A stretch of 64,000 nucleotides of DNA from the NCBI GenBank assembly GCA_963805705.1, contig CAWDVH010000005.1, forward strand, positions 1 to 64,000. Direction: 5' to 3'. The notes under the pieces were generated by a model that was not told the DNA's origin, made no database searches, and saw only the letters and a list, made by a program, of their open reading frames with translations. The translations under genes were made by a program, and so were the position numbers. The stretch is from CAWDVH01 sp963805705. GTDB lineage: Bacteria > Actinomycetota > Actinomycetes > Streptosporangiales > Streptosporangiaceae. Shown piece after piece: positions 16,393 through 26,375 of the stretch; the stretch's first letter is position 1; every line of letters begins with the position of its first letter.

Positions 16393-19278
16393 ATGGGAAC
16401 GCTGGCGCCGGTCCCGGGCATCCGCGGGCGTGCGGCGGAGATCGCGGTCCTGGGGGATGCTGTGGACCGGGTCGTGTCAGGCCGGCCGGCGGTCGTGCTG
16501 ATCGAGGGTGAGGCCGGGATCGGGAAGACGCGGCTACTCGCCGGCGTGCTGGAGGACGCGCGGGGCCGCGGCATGCAGGTGGCGGCGGCCCGGGCTGAGG
16601 AGCTGGAGCGGACCCGGCCGTTCGGCCTGGTGGCCGCCGCGTTCGGGTGCGTCCGCTCGTCGCCGGACCCGCGGCGGGCGGCCATCGCCGCGCTGCTGGC
16701 CACCCGGGGCGGTGACCGGGGCCCGATCACGGTGACCAGCGACCCTGGGCTGCGGTTCCGCGCGGTCGATGCGTTCGCTGACCTGGCGGAGGGGCTCGCG
16801 CTGGCCGGGCCGCTGGTGATCGGCGTGGATGACCTGCAGTGGGCCGACCCGTCCAGCCTGCTGACGCTGGCCGCGGTGAGCCGCCGTCTGGCCTTTCTCC
16901 CGGTGGCCCTCATCGGGTGCCTGCGTCCCTCCCCGCGCATCCCGGAACTGGATCGCCTCGCCGGTCTGCTGCTGGATGGCGGGGGGCGCATTCTTGCCGT
17001 GCGGGGCCTGACCGAGCGGGCCGTGGCGGAGCTGGTGGCCGAGGCGGTGGCCGCCGTGCCGGGACCCGGGTTGCTGGCCGGGATATCGGGAGCGGCCGGG
17101 AACCCGCTGTTCGTCACCGAGCTGCTGGGGGCGCTGGCCCAGGAGGGCGCGATCGATACCGCCGGCGGGCGGGCCGAGGTAGCGGAGGTGACCCTGCCGC
17201 CGACGCTGCGGCTGACGATCTTGCGCCGTCTCAGTTTCCTGTCCGAGGACTCCCTGCAGGCGCTGCGGGCCGCCTCGATCCTGGGATCCAGCTTCACGGT
17301 CACCGAGCTGTCGGTGACCATGGCCCGTCCCGCGCTCGAGCTGTCGGTGATGCTGGCGGAAGGGATCGCGGGACGGGTCCTGGAAGAATACGGCGCCGTC
17401 ATCCGGTTCCGTCATGACCTGATCCGTGACGCTATCTATGAGGATCTGCCGCTCAGCGTCCGCCGGGGGCTGCACCGCGAGGCCGGGCAGCGGCTGGCGC
17501 AAACGGGAGCCCCGGCGCTGCAGGTGGCCGAGCACCTCGCCCGCGGAGCCGGGCAAGGAGACGCCGAGGCCATCGGGTGGCTGACCAGGGCCGCCCGGGA
17601 GGCAGCGGCGCGATCGCCTGACATCGCCGCCAGCCTGCTGGAGCGGGCGGCCGGCCTGATGGCGCCGGCCGATCCCGGCCGCGACCGGCTGCTCGCCGAA
17701 CGGGCCAGCAGCCTGATGGTGTCGGGCCGGAACGCCGATGCCCTGGCGGCTTGCCGCTCGCTGCTGGACCGCGACCTTGACCCGCAGGTGGATGGCCCCG
17801 TCCGGATCTGCCTCGGGCGCGCCCTGCTCGCCCAGGGACAGGTGCGCGACGCGCTGCGGGAACTGGAACAGGCGGGCTCATCACCTGCGCTTCCCGGTGC
17901 CGAGCGAGCCGCCGCTAGGGCGTGGGCAGGCTTCGCCCGCATGTCGCTGGGAGACCTCGACGGCGCCGCTGCCTCGGCGGAGCAGGCCCGCTCGGCGGCG
18001 GCGGCAGCCACCGATCACCTGACCGTCAGCGTCGCCATGACCACGCTGGCCCGGGTCTCGGAATCCCGCGGTCATCTCCGGGATGCGCTCCGGATCACCG
18101 ACGAGGCGATGCACCTGGCCGACGAGAGCCCTGGCAGGCTCGGACACCGCTATCCGATCCGCGCAACCCGGGGACACATCCTCATCGAGCTCGGCCGGCC
18201 CGAGGAGGCCAGGTCCGCGCTCGGCGCCGGGATGCGGATCAGCGAGGAACTCGGCGTGCGCTGGCCCCTGCTCCTCTACCAGGGGTTCGTTGCCCTCGAG
18301 CGCTTCATCACCGGGGAGTGGGATGAGGCGATCGCCGAGCTCGAGGCAAGCTTCGAGCTGGCGGACGAGATCCAGACGGTTGTAGCTCGAGCGCACGGCA
18401 TCCTGTCCCTGATCAGCCTTCACCGCAACGACCTCAGCCGCGCCGAGGAGGCCGCCGGCGCCGCCGCCCGGGATCTCGCCCGCTGGGGCCCCGGCTACCT
18501 CACGACCTGGGCCGCGTGGCCGCGCGCGCTCATCCAGGAGGCCGGCGGCGAGCTTGGACAGGCGCTCGCCACCATGACCGGCGCATGGGACATGTGCGCC
18601 CGGCTGGGGCTCGCGCTAGATTACCCGGCTGTCGGGGCCGATCTTGTCCGGCTCGCGCTGGCCTCGGGTGATGTGGGCCGGGCCAGGGATGTCTCGGCGG
18701 CGGTCACCGAGGTAGCGGCACGCAACGAGGTGCCCTGGATGACCGGGGCCGCGCTGCGCTGCCGGGGCCTGATCGAGGACGACGCCGAGATCCTGCAGGC
18801 CGCCGCTGGCGCCTGCGCGCGCGGGTCGCGTCCGCTTCAGCTCGCGCTTGCCTGCGAGGACGCGGGCGCCGCCTTCGCGCGGCAGGGCCGCCTGGACCGC
18901 GCCCGCCCGCTCCTCGATCAGGCGCTGGGCATCTACGAGCGGCTCGGCGCCGCCCGTGACCTGGCCCGCGCCGAAGCCACATTGCGCGAGGCGGGCATCC
19001 GCCGCGGCCGCCGCGGCCGCCGCGGGACACGCGGCCGGCCGCAGACCGGCTGGGCCAGCCTCACCCCCGCCGAGCGCGCGGTCGCCGGCCTGGTCGCCGA
19101 GGGACTGTCCAATTCCCAGATCGGCGAGCGGCTGTACATATCACGCCGGACCGTGCAGACCCACCTCGCGCACATGTTCGCCAAGCTGGACATCGCCACC
19201 CGTGCCCAGCTCGCCGTCGACGTGACCCGCCATCGGGGCAGCGAGCCGGCGGGCACCGCGGACTCCGCCGGCGGGTAA
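16393..19278 (+). CDS. LAL-type LuxR-family transcriptional regulator (AAA ATPase)
   Basis: A 961-residue regulator of the large ATP-binding LuxR class. The N-terminal AAA domain has Walker A G39-EAGIGK-T46 and Walker B LVIGVDDLQWAD at about 140-152. A long helical TPR-like middle region follows (for example LARGAGQGDAEAIGWLTRAAREAAARS, then many 40-residue repeats). A C-terminal LuxR helix-turn-helix ends the protein: WASLTPAERAVAGLVAEGLSNSQIGERLYISRRTVQTHLAHMFAKL. Such proteins activate nearby genes in response to an unknown ligand. The MFS exporter, TPR-MBL protein and MMPL exporter genes lie just downstream on the same strand and are plausible targets. Confidence 0.92.
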   Translation: MGTLAPVPGIRGRAAEIAVLGDAVDRVVSGRPAVVLIEGEAGIGKTRLLAGVLEDARGRGMQVAAARAEELERTRPFGLVAAAFGCVRSSPDPRRAAIAALLATRGGDRGPITVTSDPGLRFRAVDAFADLAEGLALAGPLVIGVDDLQWADPSSLLTLAAVSRRLAFLPVALIGCLRPSPRIPELDRLAGLLLDGGGRILAVRGLTERAVAELVAEAVAAVPGPGLLAGISGAAGNPLFVTELLGALAQEGAIDTAGGRAEVAEVTLPPTLRLTILRRLSFLSEDSLQALRAASILGSSFTVTELSVTMARPALELSVMLAEGIAGRVLEEYGAVIRFRHDLIRDAIYEDLPLSVRRGLHREAGQRLAQTGAPALQVAEHLARGAGQGDAEAIGWLTRAAREAAARSPDIAASLLERAAGLMAPADPGRDRLLAERASSLMVSGRNADALAACRSLLDRDLDPQVDGPVRICLGRALLAQGQVRDALRELEQAGSSPALPGAERAAARAWAGFARMSLGDLDGAAASAEQARSAAAAATDHLTVSVAMTTLARVSESRGHLRDALRITDEAMHLADESPGRLGHRYPIRATRGHILIELGRPEEARSALGAGMRISEELGVRWPLLLYQGFVALERFITGEWDEAIAELEASFELADEIQTVVARAHGILSLISLHRNDLSRAEEAAGAAARDLARWGPGYLTTWAAWPRALIQEAGGELGQALATMTGAWDMCARLGLALDYPAVGADLVRLALASGDVGRARDVSAAVTEVAARNEVPWMTGAALRCRGLIEDDAEILQAAAGACARGSRPLQLALACEDAGAAFARQGRLDRARPLLDQALGIYERLGAARDLARAEATLREAGIRRGRRGRRGTRGRPQTGWASLTPAERAVAGLVAEGLSNSQIGERLYISRRTVQTHLAHMFAKLDIATRAQLAVDVTRHRGSEPAGTADSAGG

Positions 19279-19498
19279 GCACGCGCAGGTGCTGAGCGGG
19301 CCGCCCGCGATCAGGCCGGCCGCGCCGTGACGCTCATCGCGGCGCAGGTACCCACCGCCCGGTTGGGGTGGCGAAGCCGCCAGCCACGAGGCCGCCGTGA
19401 ACCGGCCGGATCTTGCGCCCGGCGAGACCGCCGTGGCGATGGGCCCGCCGGTACCCGGCGCAGGCCCGTCCCGGGGAACGATATCGGCCATCCGGCGG

Positions 19499-21148
19499 AT
19501 GTCCCCAAGGCCGCGTCGCAGTCAGGCTCGCACTATGCGATCCAAACCCATGATCCTGGTCGCGCTGCTGCTGGCAGCGTTCCTCGTCAACCTGGACACG
19601 ACCCTGGTGAACGTGGCGCTTCCCGCCCTGGTGCGGGAACTGCATGCCACCACCACTGATCTGCTGTGGGTCGTCGACGCCTTCAACCTCGTGTTCGCCG
19701 CGCTGCTGCTCACCTTCGGCAGCCTGTCTGACCGGTTCGGCCGCAAGGGCATGCTGCTGACCGGGCTGGCCGTGTTCGGGACCGCCAGCCTGGCCGGCGG
19801 TTTCACCACCGACCCGGCGCAGCTCATCGTGGCCAGGTCGGTGATGGGGCTGGGCGCCGCGATGACCTTCCCGGCGACGCTGTCGCTGATATCCAACGTC
19901 TTCACGGCGAGAAGGGAACGGGCCCGGGCCATCGGCTTGTGGGGCGCGGTCGCGGGCGTGGCCATCGCGATGGGGCCGATCATGGGCGGCTGGCTGCTGG
20001 AGCACTTCAGCTGGGCGTCCATCTTCACCGCCATGGCGCCGGTCGCGGCGGCGGCCGCAGTCCTGGTGGCGCTGGTCGTTCCCGCCTCGAAGGACCCGGA
20101 TGCGGCGGCTCTGGACATCCCCGGCCTGGTGCTGTCGTCGGCAACCATGGCGCTGCTGGTCTTCACTATCATCGAGGCGCCGGACTACGGGTGGGCAGCG
20201 GTACGGAGCCTGGCCGGTTTTGCCGTCTCGGCGGTCCTGCTCGCCGCGTTCATCGCGGCTGAGCGGCGGGCCGCGCACCCGATGCTCGATGTGCGGCTGT
20301 TCCGTAACATGCGGTTCAGCGCGGCCAGCGCCGCGGTCACGGTGTCGTTCTTCACCCTGCTCGGCTTCATCTTCCTGATGACCCAGTATTTCCAGTTCGT
20401 CAGGGGGTACGGCCCGCTGTCGGCTGGGGTGCACCTGCTGCCGGTGGCGCTGTCGGTCGGCGTCGGGTCGGTCGCCGGGACCCAGCTCGCGGTGCGGGCG
20501 GGGACCAAGCTCATCGTCACTACCGGGCTGGTCGCGATGGCCGCGTTCTATGGCTGGGTGGCGGCGACCACCAGCGTGACGCTCAGCTACGGCATCATCG
20601 CGGTCCAGATGGTGCTGTTCGGGCTCGGCATGGGCCTGAGCTCGGCACCCGCCACCGAGTCGATCATGGGCGCTATTTCGCGGGCCAAGGCCGGCGTCGG
20701 CTCGGCCGTGAACGATTCCACCCGGCTGATCGGCGGCACGCTCGGCGTGGCCGTGATCGGCAGTGTTTACGCATCGGTGTACGGATCACGGCTGACCGCC
20801 ACCCTGCCCGCCAGCGTGCCCGGCCGGGTCGCGGCGATCGCACACCAGTCCGTCGGCGCGGCCTACGTGGCCGCCAGCAAGATCGCGGCCCTCGGCCATC
20901 CGGTCCTCGGACAGGCACTGCAGCACGCCTCCGCCAACGCCTTCCTGCGCGGCCTCACCGTCGGCTGCCTCATCGCCGGCGCCGCCGCCGCCGTAGGAGC
21001 CCTCCTGGCCGTCCTGTTCCTGCCCGCCCAGCCCGCCCAGCCAATCCAGATCGCCCCGCCAGCGAGCCCGGCGGCCGATGAACCCGCAACAGCCGAAGGC
21101 CGCCGCGTTGCCCAGACCCCAGCGCACCCCGCCTCAGCGGCCCGGTAA
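19499..21148 (+). CDS. MFS drug exporter, DHA2 (EmrB/QacA) family
   Basis: A protein of about 549 residues with 14 predicted membrane helices. TM1 carries the DHA2 signature LVNLDTTLVNVALPALVREL, and the loop after TM2 has the MFS motif GSLSDRFGRKGMLLTGLAVF. The motif-C region MGLGAAMTFPATLSLISNVF fits drug:proton antiporters. It would export a toxic compound across the membrane. The start is uncertain: the ATG at 19499 or 19535 leaves a normal short N-terminus, whereas an in-frame start at 19397 adds a Pro/Gly-rich leader and was not chosen. It follows the LAL regulator on the same strand. Confidence 0.88.
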   Translation: MSPRPRRSQARTMRSKPMILVALLLAAFLVNLDTTLVNVALPALVRELHATTTDLLWVVDAFNLVFAALLLTFGSLSDRFGRKGMLLTGLAVFGTASLAGGFTTDPAQLIVARSVMGLGAAMTFPATLSLISNVFTARRERARAIGLWGAVAGVAIAMGPIMGGWLLEHFSWASIFTAMAPVAAAAAVLVALVVPASKDPDAAALDIPGLVLSSATMALLVFTIIEAPDYGWAAVRSLAGFAVSAVLLAAFIAAERRAAHPMLDVRLFRNMRFSAASAAVTVSFFTLLGFIFLMTQYFQFVRGYGPLSAGVHLLPVALSVGVGSVAGTQLAVRAGTKLIVTTGLVAMAAFYGWVAATTSVTLSYGIIAVQMVLFGLGMGLSSAPATESIMGAISRAKAGVGSAVNDSTRLIGGTLGVAVIGSVYASVYGSRLTATLPASVPGRVAAIAHQSVGAAYVAASKIAALGHPVLGQALQHASANAFLRGLTVGCLIAGAAAAVGALLAVLFLPAQPAQPIQIAPPASPAADEPATAEGRRVAQTPAHPASAAR

Positions 21149-21209
21149 CCCGGCGGCAGCAAACTGCTGCCCCGCGACACCTGACTGACACCGAAGGGAA
21201 CCAACCGTC

Positions 21210-22922
21210 ATGACCGGACCGATCACCCGCCACCGCGACATCGAATCACTCAAGACAGCGGCCCGCTGGCCCGGCGCCGACCGGAACACCACGGTCATCC
21301 TCGCCGCCAGGCTCGCGGCTGCCCGCGCGGACGCCGAGGGGTACCACTACTTCTCCGAGCTGGCCGGCGCCCAGCCAGGCGAGACACTGCCGCTCACGCT
21401 CGCCGGGTTTTTCCAGGCCCGGCTGGGCGAAGACGTGGACGCCGCGCTGGCCAAGCTGGACCAGGCCGCGGCCACCGATCTCGGCCCGTCGCAGTACTTC
21501 CGCGGGCTGGCCCTGGCCGGGCTGCCGCCGGACCGGCAGCGAGCCGAACAGGCCGTGGCCGACCTGGAGTTCGTCCTGGCCGTCCGCGACCAGTTCCCGG
21601 CCATGCTGATACGCGCCGCGTACCACGGCCTGGCCGCCGCCCATGCCGTGCTGGGCCACGATGAGCAGGCCGCCGAGGCCGAACGCAAGTCGGGGCTCGG
21701 CGCGGCCCCGGCAGACACCCAGCTGATGTTCGGCGGCTTCTGGGCCACCGCCGCCGACGGGTTCCGCTTCACCTCGCCCAGGATCCTGCGCCCAGAACCC
21801 GGTATCCAGGTCGCCCAGGGCTACGACTTCAGCGATCTGGCGTTCATCACGACCAGCGACGGCGTCGTCGCGATCGACGCCGGCACCACCCAGGACCGGG
21901 TCAAGGCCGCGCTCGGCGACCTCGACCCGCCCGCCGACGGCGCGATCAGCCACCTGATCCTCACCCACGCGCACTGGGACCACATCGGCGGCGCGGGCGC
22001 GCTGCGCGGGCCGCGCACCCGGGTGATCGCCCAGGCCGGCTTCCCCGCCGGACTGGACCGCGGGCAGGGTGACCGGCCACGGTTCCGCTACTTCACCGGA
22101 GCCGCCGGGAGCGTCCCCCCGGCCGTCGTCCCCGACCAGCTGATCAGCCAGCCGATGCCACTGACCGCCGGGGGCACCGAGCTGGTCCTGTACCCGACGC
22201 CGGGCGGGGAAACCAGCGACGCGCTGATGGTCCACCTTCCGGCCAGCGGCGTGCTGTTCACCGGCGACGTGCTCATGCCCTACCTGGGGCAGCCATTCGC
22301 CGCCGAAGGCTCCCCGGAAGGGCTCCTGGAGACCCTCGCCTTCATCGGCAGCCTGCGTCCGCGCCTGCTCATCCACGGCCACACGACACTCACCGAGCAG
22401 TTCACCGCCGAGGCGGTCACCGGCCTCCAGGCGGCACTGACCCAGCTGCACGGCGAGGTGCTGGACGGCATCCTCGGCGGCCGCACCCTCCCGGAGATCC
22501 TGCAGGAGGCCAGCCTCCCGGCCGTGCTCCGTGATCACCCCACGGCGGTCGTGCCCTACCTGGTGATCCGCGACCACTTCACCGAGCGGCTCTACCACCA
22601 GCGCACCGGGTACTGGCAGCCAGACCTGCGCGGACTCGAGCCGGCGACCGGCGCCGAGCACGCGGCCGCACTGGACCTGCTGGCCGCAGGCAGGGACGAG
22701 CCGTTCGCCGCGGCCGCTGCCGTCCTCATCAACCAGGGCGATGACGCCCTCGCCCTGCAGATCATCCAGCCGGGCCTGCTGCGCCACCCCGCCAGCACCA
22801 CCCTGGCCGGGCTGCGCCGCACCGCGCTGTACCGCCTCATGGAGCAGTACCAGCAGCTCGACCCATTCAAGTTCCTCATCTACGCCGAGCTCGCCGGTGC
22901 CGAGATCGGCCCGGTCGAATAG
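21210..22922 (+). CDS. TPR-like / metallo-beta-lactamase / helical fusion protein
   Basis: A 570-residue protein. Residues 1-165 are helical and TPR-like (ARLGEDVDAALAKLDQAAATDLGPSQYFRGLALAG). Residues 190-400 are an MBL domain with H253-A-H255-W-D257-H258, GGETSDALMVH, FTGDVLMPYLG and LLIHGHTTL. Residues 400-570 are a helical tail resembling the dimerisation region of alkylsulfatases (ALDLLAAGRDEPFAAAAAVLINQGDDALALQI). The MBL domain should bind two metals and hydrolyse a sulfate ester, lactone or phosphate; the substrate is unknown. GAAGGGAACC precedes the ATG. It sits 61 bp after the MFS gene and is probably in the same operon. Confidence 0.85.
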   Translation: MTGPITRHRDIESLKTAARWPGADRNTTVILAARLAAARADAEGYHYFSELAGAQPGETLPLTLAGFFQARLGEDVDAALAKLDQAAATDLGPSQYFRGLALAGLPPDRQRAEQAVADLEFVLAVRDQFPAMLIRAAYHGLAAAHAVLGHDEQAAEAERKSGLGAAPADTQLMFGGFWATAADGFRFTSPRILRPEPGIQVAQGYDFSDLAFITTSDGVVAIDAGTTQDRVKAALGDLDPPADGAISHLILTHAHWDHIGGAGALRGPRTRVIAQAGFPAGLDRGQGDRPRFRYFTGAAGSVPPAVVPDQLISQPMPLTAGGTELVLYPTPGGETSDALMVHLPASGVLFTGDVLMPYLGQPFAAEGSPEGLLETLAFIGSLRPRLLIHGHTTLTEQFTAEAVTGLQAALTQLHGEVLDGILGGRTLPEILQEASLPAVLRDHPTAVVPYLVIRDHFTERLYHQRTGYWQPDLRGLEPATGAEHAAALDLLAAGRDEPFAAAAAVLINQGDDALALQIIQPGLLRHPASTTLAGLRRTALYRLMEQYQQLDPFKFLIYAELAGAEIGPVE

Positions 22923-22950
22923 CCGCCCGGCACACGGTAGCGCCGGACCA

Positions 22951-23229
22951 TCAGGGCACAACAAAGGAGACCCCGATGCACAACGATTCTTCCCGGCATT
23001 CGGATGAGGCAGGCCAGGACGCGCCAGACTCGGGGTTGCGAGTCCGCCCGCCGGCGCATCCCATGGCGGCGCAGGCCGTTGGACCCGATGCCGCCCACGA
23101 AACGAGCGTCGGCACGAAGCCACCGGAAGGCCGCGGTTCGGCCGGCCTGACCGATTCACCCTTCACCTGGCTGATGATCGTGAAGATTACGGCGGCCAGG
23201 ATCCCCAGCGCGAGCACGATGTCGTTCAC
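22951..23229 (-). CDS. Small membrane protein, probably truncated
   Basis: A GTG at 23229 with GGAAGGAG 7 nt upstream starts VNDIVLALGILAAVIFTIISQVKGESVR. This is one clear transmembrane helix followed by a basic loop, similar to the start of CcdC/DUF1453-type membrane proteins. The rest (AEPRPSGGFVPTLVSWAASG to the end) looks unrelated, so the gene is likely cut off after the first helix. It is antiparallel to the flanking plus-strand genes. On the other strand an ATG at 22976 has an AAAGGAGA site but no recognisable product. Confidence 0.45.
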   Translation of the reverse strand: MNDIVLALGILAAVIFTIISQVKGESVRPAEPRPSGGFVPTLVSWAASGPTACAAMGCAGGRTRNPESGASWPASSECREESLCIGVSFVVP

Positions 23230-23457
23230 CGGAAGCTCCTTCCGGTCCCGCCGGCTTTCGGACGGGACACCACCGACGCTAAGAGCGCGGCAGGCGTCTT
23301 GGCCTCGGCCCTGCGGGTGGAACCCGGTATGAGATTCCGGCCCGCGGGTCATGCCGGGCTCATACCGGGACCACGCGAAATCAACCCGGCGGGCCGACGC
23401 TCCCGGCGCCGGTTCGGGCGACGGTTGAGCGAGGAACCGATCCGAAGGAGCTGTCAG

Positions 23458-25638
23458 ATGTCCCCTTCTGCCCGCCGATCGAGACGACCTGCATCAAGGG
23501 ACCGGCTCGCCGTGTGGCTGCGCCGGCTGCGCTGGCCAGTGGTGATCGCCTGGCTGGTTGTCGGCGTCCTGCTGTATCCGCTCGCCCACAGCCTGGCCAA
23601 CGTGACCAACAACAGCGCCTCGGCCAACATCCCGGCCTCGGCGCCTTCCACGCGGGTCCTGCTGCTCCAGCAGGCCGCTCAGCGCGGCCAGCCCGGCAGC
23701 GACCAGGCAACCGTGGTATTCGCAAGCGGCAAGGGCCTGACGGCCGCGGATCTGGCCGCGGTCGCCTCGGCGCGGGCCGCCGTGGACCGCCTAGCCGACA
23801 AGGTCGCCGGGCTCAGGGCGCCCGGCCCGGTGCAGCAGTCGGCCGACGGGAAGGCCGCGGCGTTCACGGCGAACGTCATCTCACCGGCGGATAACCAGAC
23901 CAGCGCCGACACCACCGCGGTGCAGGCCATCCGCCAGGCAGTGGCCGGGCCGACCAGCCGCGCCGGCGGCGGCCTGCAGGCCGCCGTCACCGGGCCGGCC
24001 GCGGTGACCGCCGACACCAGCGTCGAGAACACCAACGTCCTGCTGCTGCGGGCGCTGCTGATCGTGGCCGTCATCCTGCTGCTGGTTTACCGCAGCCCGC
24101 TGCTGTGGCTACTGCCCCTGCTCGGCGCCGTCGCGGCCATCGACATCGCCAAAGCCGCCGCCCACGGCCTGGCCAACGCTGGGCTCACCGTCAGCATGCT
24201 GTCGGCCGACATCCTCACCGTGCTGGTGCTGGGCGCGGCCTGCGACTACGCACTGCTGCTGATCCACCGCTACCGCGAAGAGCTGTGGCATCACGCCGCT
24301 ACCGAGGACGCCATGGGCGCCGCGCTGCGCCGCACGCTGCCGACGCTGCTCGCCTCCTCCGCTACGGTCATCTGCGCCATGATCTGCCTGCTCGCCGCGC
24401 AGTCAGCCTCCCTGCGTGGCCTCGGCCCGGTCGGCGCCGTCGCCATCGCCGCAGCCCTACTCGCCCAGACCACCTTGCTGCCCGCGCTCCTCCTCGTCTT
24501 CGGGCGTGCGGCGTTCTGGCCCCGCGTCCCCCGCCAGGGTCAGGCCGGCCGCGAGCAGTCCCGCATTTGGGCGGGCATCGGCACCCGGGTCGCCCGCCAC
24601 CCCGCACCGGTCGCCCTCGCCGCCGTCGTAGTCCTCGGCGCGGCGTGCGCCGGGCTCGGCGCCCTGCACACCGACAACAACCCCGTGGCCACCGTGCCCG
24701 GCCATCCCGGCAGCGTCACCGGCGCGCAACTGCTCGCCGAGCACTACCCGCCCGGCGCCACCGCCCCGCTCACCCTCCTCACCCCGCCGCACGAGGCGCG
24801 CGCCGCCGTGGCCGCGGCACGGGCCACGCCCGAAGTCGCCACCGTGTCACCGGCCGCACCAGCCGAGGGCTACGCCGGGTACTCGGTCACCCTGTCCGTC
24901 CCGCCTTACAGCGCCAGCGGGCACACCGTAATCTCGACCCTGCGCAGCCGCCTCGACCGCGCCGCCCCCGGCTCGCTGCTGGGAGGAGACCCGGCCATCC
25001 AGTACGACATCACCCAGGCGGCCCGCCACGACGCCCTTGTGCTCATCCCGCTGGTGCTCGCCGTGATCCTGATCATCGTCGCCCTGCTGCTGCAGTCGGT
25101 CGTCGCCCCGCTGCTGCTGGTCGCCACCACCGCGCTCAGCTTCGCCGCCGCCTTCGGGCTGGCCAGCCTGCTGTGGCGGTACGTGCTCGGCTACTCCGGC
25201 ATCGAAGCCCAGCTTCCCCTGTACATCTTCATCTTCCTCGTCGCGCTCGGGGTCGACTACAACATCTTCCTCGCCGCCCGCATCCGCGAAGAAACCCGGC
25301 AGGCCAGCACCCGGCAAGGCACCTTGCGCGGGCTCAGCGTCACCGGCGGCGTGATCACCGCCGCCGGCCTCATCATGGCCGGCACCTTCGCCGCCCTCTC
25401 ACTGCTCCCCTACGTCCCCGTCGCCGAAGTCGGCACCGCCATCGTCATTGGCGTCCTGCTCGACACCCTGCTCGTCCGCACCGTGCTCGTCCCCGCCGCC
25501 CTGCTCACCATCGGAGAGCGCGTCTGGTGGCCCGCACGACCGGCAGGGGGCCCGGAAACAGCCACACAAGAACTCGTTAAGGAAGCGCCGAGCGCGAGGC
25601 GGGCGCGCCGTGTGCTGGCGGCGGAGGTGCGCAAATGA
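23458..25638 (+). CDS. MMPL/RND-family exporter
   Basis: A 726-residue membrane protein with two repeats of one helix, an extracytoplasmic domain and five helices. The first half has LRWPVVIAWLVVGVLLYPLAHSLANV, then NVLLLRALLIVAVILLLVYRSPLLWLLPLL and DILTVLVLGAACDYALLLIHRYREEL. The second has LPLYIFIFLVALGVDYNIFLAARIREE, the paired 'lg.a.DY.lfl..R..Ee' motifs of MmpL transporters. Proton-driven export of lipids or drugs is the family role. The ATG at 23458 has GAAGGAG at 7 nt. Its stop overlaps the start of the ABC ATPase gene (ATGA), so the two are translationally coupled. Confidence 0.9.
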   Translation: MSPSARRSRRPASRDRLAVWLRRLRWPVVIAWLVVGVLLYPLAHSLANVTNNSASANIPASAPSTRVLLLQQAAQRGQPGSDQATVVFASGKGLTAADLAAVASARAAVDRLADKVAGLRAPGPVQQSADGKAAAFTANVISPADNQTSADTTAVQAIRQAVAGPTSRAGGGLQAAVTGPAAVTADTSVENTNVLLLRALLIVAVILLLVYRSPLLWLLPLLGAVAAIDIAKAAAHGLANAGLTVSMLSADILTVLVLGAACDYALLLIHRYREELWHHAATEDAMGAALRRTLPTLLASSATVICAMICLLAAQSASLRGLGPVGAVAIAAALLAQTTLLPALLLVFGRAAFWPRVPRQGQAGREQSRIWAGIGTRVARHPAPVALAAVVVLGAACAGLGALHTDNNPVATVPGHPGSVTGAQLLAEHYPPGATAPLTLLTPPHEARAAVAAARATPEVATVSPAAPAEGYAGYSVTLSVPPYSASGHTVISTLRSRLDRAAPGSLLGGDPAIQYDITQAARHDALVLIPLVLAVILIIVALLLQSVVAPLLLVATTALSFAAAFGLASLLWRYVLGYSGIEAQLPLYIFIFLVALGVDYNIFLAARIREETRQASTRQGTLRGLSVTGGVITAAGLIMAGTFAALSLLPYVPVAEVGTAIVIGVLLDTLLVRTVLVPAALLTIGERVWWPARPAGGPETATQELVKEAPSARRARRVLAAEVRK

Positions 25639-26375
25639 ACGCCGTAAGGCTGCCGGCAGCGCCTGGCACTCCCGCGGCACGCGGCGCCCAGGATTCCCTC
25701 ATCGAGGCGCGCGACATCGTGCTGTCGTTCGGCCAGACTCCGGCACTCAGGGGCGCCAGCCTTTCGGCGGTCGTCGGCGAGATCCTTGCCATCATGGGCC
25801 CGAGCGGCTCGGGCAAGTCGACTCTCATGCACTGCCTGGCCGGCATCCTCACTCCCGACTCCGGAGAGGTCTGCTTCGAGGGGCGCCGGGTCGATCGCCT
25901 GCGCGAGCAAGAGCGCAGCGCCCTGCGCAGGGACCGATTCGGGTTCGTGTTCCAGTTTGGCCAGCTCGTCCCCGAGCTGACCGCCGCGGAGAATGTCGCC
26001 CTCCCCCTGCTGCTCGGCGGCACCCGCCGCACGCAAGCACTGAAAGAAGCCAGGACCTGGTTCGAGCGCCTCGGCCTGGACGGCCTGGAGCAGCGCAGAT
26101 CCGGCGAACTGTCCGGCGGGCAGACCCAGCGCGTCGCCCTGGCCCGCGGTCTTGTCGCGCGGCCCGAGGTCCTGTTCGCCGGCGAGCCGACCGGATCGCT
26201 CGACTCCCTGGCCGGCGAGCAGGTCATGGAACTGATGGTGGCCGCCTCACGTGATCAGGGCACCACCGTCATCCTGGTCACCCACGACCCCCGGGTCGCC
26301 GCCTACGCCGACCGCGAGGTCATCGTCTGCGACGGCAAGGTGAACTCGCTCGCACACAGGAGCGCCGTCTCATGA
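25635..26375 (+). CDS. ABC transporter ATP-binding protein with altered Walker B
   Basis: A 246-residue MacB/LolD-type ATPase with Walker A GPSGSGKST at 55-63, Q-loop VFQFGQLVPELTAAENV, signature LSGGQTQRVALARGL at about 159-173, D-loop SLDS and H-loop LVTHD. The Walker B strand reads PEVLFAGEPTGSLD: residue 183, normally the Mg-binding Asp, is Gly (codon GGC at 26181-26183), while the catalytic Glu184 is kept. The permease gene that overlaps its 3' end is truncated after one helix. Together these suggest a transporter that has lost function. The coupling to the MMPL gene is by a 4-bp overlap. Confidence 0.88.
   Translation: MNAVRLPAAPGTPAARGAQDSLIEARDIVLSFGQTPALRGASLSAVVGEILAIMGPSGSGKSTLMHCLAGILTPDSGEVCFEGRRVDRLREQERSALRRDRFGFVFQFGQLVPELTAAENVALPLLLGGTRRTQALKEARTWFERLGLDGLEQRRSGELSGGQTQRVALARGLVARPEVLFAGEPTGSLDSLAGEQVMELMVAASRDQGTTVILVTHDPRVAAYADREVIVCDGKVNSLAHRSAVS

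Noticed and set aside
21246..23159. 637-codon minus-strand frame opposite the TPR-MBL gene
   Set aside because: Antisense shadow with no family pattern; the plus strand carries all MBL motifs.
22976..23332. Plus-strand 118-codon gene after the TPR-MBL gene
   Set aside because: It has a good AAAGGAGA site but a low-complexity, family-less sequence and overlaps a minus-strand membrane peptide; kept only as a remark.
24105..25580. 491-codon plus-strand frame inside the MMPL gene
   Set aside because: Arg/His/Pro-rich shadow in the +2 frame of the transporter.
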